From positions 1 through 9,140 of the forward strand of contig SMWY01000004.1 of the NCBI GenBank assembly GCA_004356555.1: a DNA stretch of 9,140 bases, given 5' to 3'. The translations under genes and the position numbers were made by a program. The first letter of the stretch is position 1, and every line of letters starts with the position of its first letter. Positions 7,292 to 9,140 of the stretch are shown here, one piece after another. The DNA is from Candidatus Dadabacteria bacterium. Its GTDB lineage: Bacteria > Desulfobacterota_D > UBA1144 > Nemesobacterales > UBA2774. The notes beneath the pieces were generated by a model that was given only the letters and a program-made list of their open reading frames with translations, was not told where the DNA came from and did no database searches.

Positions 7292-7666
7292 ATGAGTCAA
7301 GAAGAACCTAGGAGTAAACAAAAAAACGTCTCCGATATTGCAAAAGAAGTCGGCCTTTTAATTCCGGTTTTTATAACTTCTTCGGTTTGGGATAATTGGA
7401 TTACCCCCGATCAAAAGAGCATAGAAAAGGGGGAAAACGAAAAAACCAGAGCTAGCATTGTCATCAATAAATTCATATTTTTCATGAGGGTCCACCGTCA
7501 GACAAGTAAGTCTAATCTAATTTATTTTCCGGTAACTCTTAAAAAAGATGGAAAAGAAGAGGATGTTCAGCTCATGTCTCACCTGGGTCCTCTTGAGGAA
7601 GGAGATAACAGGTACTGTATCACTATTATGACCCCTGAGGAATATGAATTTGAGACTGTTCAATAA
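7292..7666 (+). CDS. Small uncharacterised protein resembling DUF6573
   Basis: This gene encodes 124 residues with no signal peptide or membrane helix, so it is probably cytoplasmic. The pattern is a short polar N-terminus, then a block resembling DUF6573 proteins as I recall them: EVGLLIPVFITSSVWDNWITP, a linker, a helix-like segment about residues 53-70, and a closing HLGPLEEGDNRYCITIMTPEE (about 96-116) that recalls the usual H(I/L)GP...ITIM(L)P ending of that family. The match is from memory and is not certain. The family has no known function. No catalytic residues stand out. It is the last gene of the def cluster, 2 bases after the cyclase stop. The assignment as a real gene is secure because of the strong ribosome binding site and the tight packing. 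Confidence 0.75.
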   Translation: MSQEEPRSKQKNVSDIAKEVGLLIPVFITSSVWDNWITPDQKSIEKGENEKTRASIVINKFIFFMRVHRQTSKSNLIYFPVTLKKDGKEEDVQLMSHLGPLEEGDNRYCITIMTPEEYEFETVQ

Positions 7667-7755
7667 AGAATTTCTCTCTTAGCTGTTTAACTCGCATAAC
7701 AAAACTTTTTATATTCTAAGTCTTACTTAACTCCAAACTAATCCTGGAAATGATG

Positions 7756-7761
7756 TATAAT
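7756..7761 (+). promoter_or_regulatory. Candidate -10 box of the cysteine desulfurase gene
   Basis: A perfect TATAAT lies 20 bases before the ATG at 7782, in the 115-base gap after the def cluster. No -35 hexamer is recognisable at the usual distance. A start site here would give a leader of about 10-15 bases containing only AGGG (7771-7774) as a ribosome binding site. Confidence 0.4.
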
Positions 7762-7781
7762 AATTTTATTAGGGTCTGGAT

Positions 7782-8924
7782 ATGAAACATAAAGAAATAT
7801 ATTTTGATAATAACGCTACAACCAGGCCGCTGCCTGAAGTCCGTGAAGAAGTATTAAAAGTAATGGGCAGTGAATTCGGCAACCCTTCAAGCGCTCATTC
7901 TACAGGTGAGCGTGCCCGCCGACATATGGCCCAAGCCAGAAAACAACTTGCAGAACTTATAGGGTCAGATACCTCAAAGATAACCTTCACCGGATCAGGA
8001 ACAGAGTCCAACAACATGGCTTTTTACTCCTGTACTAAAGATAAATCAAACGGGTGTCAAATACTAACTACAACAGTTGAACACTCTTCAATACAGAAAA
8101 TGTGCAATTTTCTAAAATTAAACGGGGTTCTAGTAAACAAACTGGAAGTAAACCCTGATGGCTTAATTGATTTAGAGGAATTAAGAAAGGCTATCAATGA
8201 TAGCACCTCTCTTGTTTCTGTGCAGTGGGTAAACAATGAAACCGGAGTTATACAACCTATTTCCGAAATAGGGAAAATTTGTACTGAAATGGGTGTACCT
8301 CTCCACACTGATGCGGCTCAGGCAGTAGGCAAAATCCAAATGAGTATTGAAAAAATGCCAATTGATTTTTTCTCACTCACGGGGCATAAATTTCACTCAC
8401 CTCAAGGTATTGGGGCTATATATTGCAAGGACCGATTTTTACTTGCACCTATCTTATTCGGAGGATTTCAGGAAGAGGGATTTCGACCAGGTACGGAAAA
8501 TGTCCCCGGCATAGCCGGGATGGGGAAAGCAGCAGAAATTAGACAAAAAAACTTACCGGAGCTTATATCTAGGATGAAGGAGTTTCGCGATAGATTTGAG
8601 GCAATGGTACTCGATTTCGTGCCCGGATCAAAAGTAAACGGTGATACAAAAAACCGAGTGTGTAATACTTCTAATATCATGTTTGCTGGGATTGACGGAC
8701 GCCTTATAGTAAAGCATCTTGATCAAAACGGTGTTAGATGCTCTCAGAGCTCCGCGTGTACAAATTTTGAGAAAGCGCCCTCTTATGTCTTGGGCGCAAT
8801 GGGACTTACAGAAGAAGAAGCGTACTCCAGTATTAGGTTTAGTTTCTCAGTAGAGAACACCTTTGAAGAAATTGACAACGTAGTTGAAATATTAAGAGTA
8901 CTCACGGATAAATTAAAGAATTGA
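7782..8924 (+). CDS. Cysteine desulfurase, NifS/IscS type
   Basis: This PLP enzyme takes sulfur from L-cysteine as an enzyme-bound persulfide, leaving alanine, for Fe-S cluster assembly or tRNA and cofactor thiolation. The 380-residue product is of normal length. It opens with IYFDNNATTRPLPEV and GNPSSAHS. PLP-site residues are His101 in VEHSSI, Asp177 and Gln180 in HTDAAQA, and Schiff-base Lys203 in TGHKFHSPQG; GFRPGTENV (233-241) is also typical. The catalytic Cys326 sits in CSQSSACTN, a group I type loop in which the common SGSAC is SSAC. No iscR, iscU or tRNA thiolase gene is next to it in the window, so iscS, nifS or a specialised paralogue cannot be told apart. It appears to have its own promoter, 115 bases after the gene upstream. 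Confidence 0.95.
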   Translation: MKHKEIYFDNNATTRPLPEVREEVLKVMGSEFGNPSSAHSTGERARRHMAQARKQLAELIGSDTSKITFTGSGTESNNMAFYSCTKDKSNGCQILTTTVEHSSIQKMCNFLKLNGVLVNKLEVNPDGLIDLEELRKAINDSTSLVSVQWVNNETGVIQPISEIGKICTEMGVPLHTDAAQAVGKIQMSIEKMPIDFFSLTGHKFHSPQGIGAIYCKDRFLLAPILFGGFQEEGFRPGTENVPGIAGMGKAAEIRQKNLPELISRMKEFRDRFEAMVLDFVPGSKVNGDTKNRVCNTSNIMFAGIDGRLIVKHLDQNGVRCSQSSACTNFEKAPSYVLGAMGLTEEEAYSSIRFSFSVENTFEEIDNVVEILRVLTDKLKN

Positions 8925-8931
8925 AGATCTT

Positions 8932-8948
8932 CTAGCCACTCCTGCTAG
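8932..8948 (+). terminator. Weak hairpin after the cysteine desulfurase gene
   Basis: CTAGC (8932-8936) and GCTAG (8944-8948) form a 5-base stem with a 7-base loop, 8 bases after the stop codon. No T-run follows, so termination by this hairpin is doubtful. It directly follows, and shares its first base with, a perfect 10-base palindrome GAAGATCTTC at 8923-8932. Confidence 0.2.
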
Positions 8949-9027
8949 TTGTTACCTGCTCTCAAACTCCTACTGACCAGAACTAATACTGCAATCAGAA
9001 CATACACGATGTAAAAGGTTGCATCAG

Positions 9028-9140
9028 ATGGGAAAAGATAAACGAAACATTCTAATCTCAGGCCTACCCGGAATAGGAAAAACCACCCTAATAAAAAAGA
9101 TTTACCAAGAAATACGTGATATAAATCCTGTTGGTTTCTA
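9028..9140 (+). CDS. P-loop NTPase, probably THEP1 family, N-terminal part (3' end outside window)
   Basis: The frame runs off the right edge after 37 complete codons. It starts MGKDKRNILISGLPGIGKTT, so the Walker A motif GLPGIGKT lies at about residues 12-19 directly after the first beta strand. After a helix it continues with NPVGFY, like the 'GF(Y/F)' strand of THEP1-type nucleoside-triphosphatases, in which Walker A is equally close to the N-terminus. Those proteins hydrolyse NTPs in vitro and their cellular role is poorly known. With only the start visible, another small P-loop kinase cannot be excluded. AAAAGG (9013-9018) lies 9 bases before the ATG and supports this start. It lies 103 bases downstream of the cysteine desulfurase gene on the same strand. 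Confidence 0.7.
   Translation, partial: MGKDKRNILISGLPGIGKTTLIKKIYQEIRDINPVGF

Noticed and set aside
7667..7781. Terminator after the DUF6573-like gene
   Set aside because: CTTAG and CTAAG arms exist but are more than 30 bases apart, and the CTTTTTAT run has no stable stem in front of it.

Overview
This window carries ordinary bacterial chromosomal DNA, fairly AT-rich by eye, and almost every long reading frame belongs to a recognisable family. Two genes encode N-terminal export signals and one encodes a prohibitin-like membrane scaffold. That fits a Gram-negative bacterium, but I cannot assign a lineage. No tRNA, rRNA, insertion sequence, CRISPR array or phage gene is visible.

Layout: (1) 3-374 (+) is the 3' end of a prohibitin/SPFH family gene. 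(2) It converges, with only 7 bases between stop codons, on a glycine cleavage operon on the minus strand, transcribed gcvT (4920-3832), gcvH (3819-3424), gcvP (3309-382). The three proteins supply the T, H and P components. Together with a dihydrolipoamide dehydrogenase encoded elsewhere, they convert glycine to CO2, ammonia and methylene-tetrahydrofolate. (3) A 188-base AT-rich divergent promoter region (4921-5108) separates gcvT from a plus-strand cluster. (4) That cluster is def (peptide deformylase, 5109-5669), an exported acetolactate decarboxylase (5653-6447), an exported cyclase-family metallohydrolase (6456-7289) and a small protein resembling DUF6573 (7292-7666). These genes overlap or are separated by 2-8 bases, so they are probably one transcript. 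(5) A 115-base gap with a TATAAT box leads to a NifS/IscS-type cysteine desulfurase (7782-8924). (6) The window ends inside a P-loop NTPase gene (9028 onward) that looks like the THEP1 family.

The metabolic core (glycine cleavage, N-terminal deformylation, sulfur mobilisation) is housekeeping. The less usual part is 5653-7666, where two exported metalloenzymes and an uncharacterised protein sit directly behind def. A second pattern is in translation signals. The genes inside operons mostly have strong Shine-Dalgarno sequences, while the operon-leading genes gcvT and def have none and have -10-like boxes close to the start codon. I did not find a convincing new defence or mobile system here.
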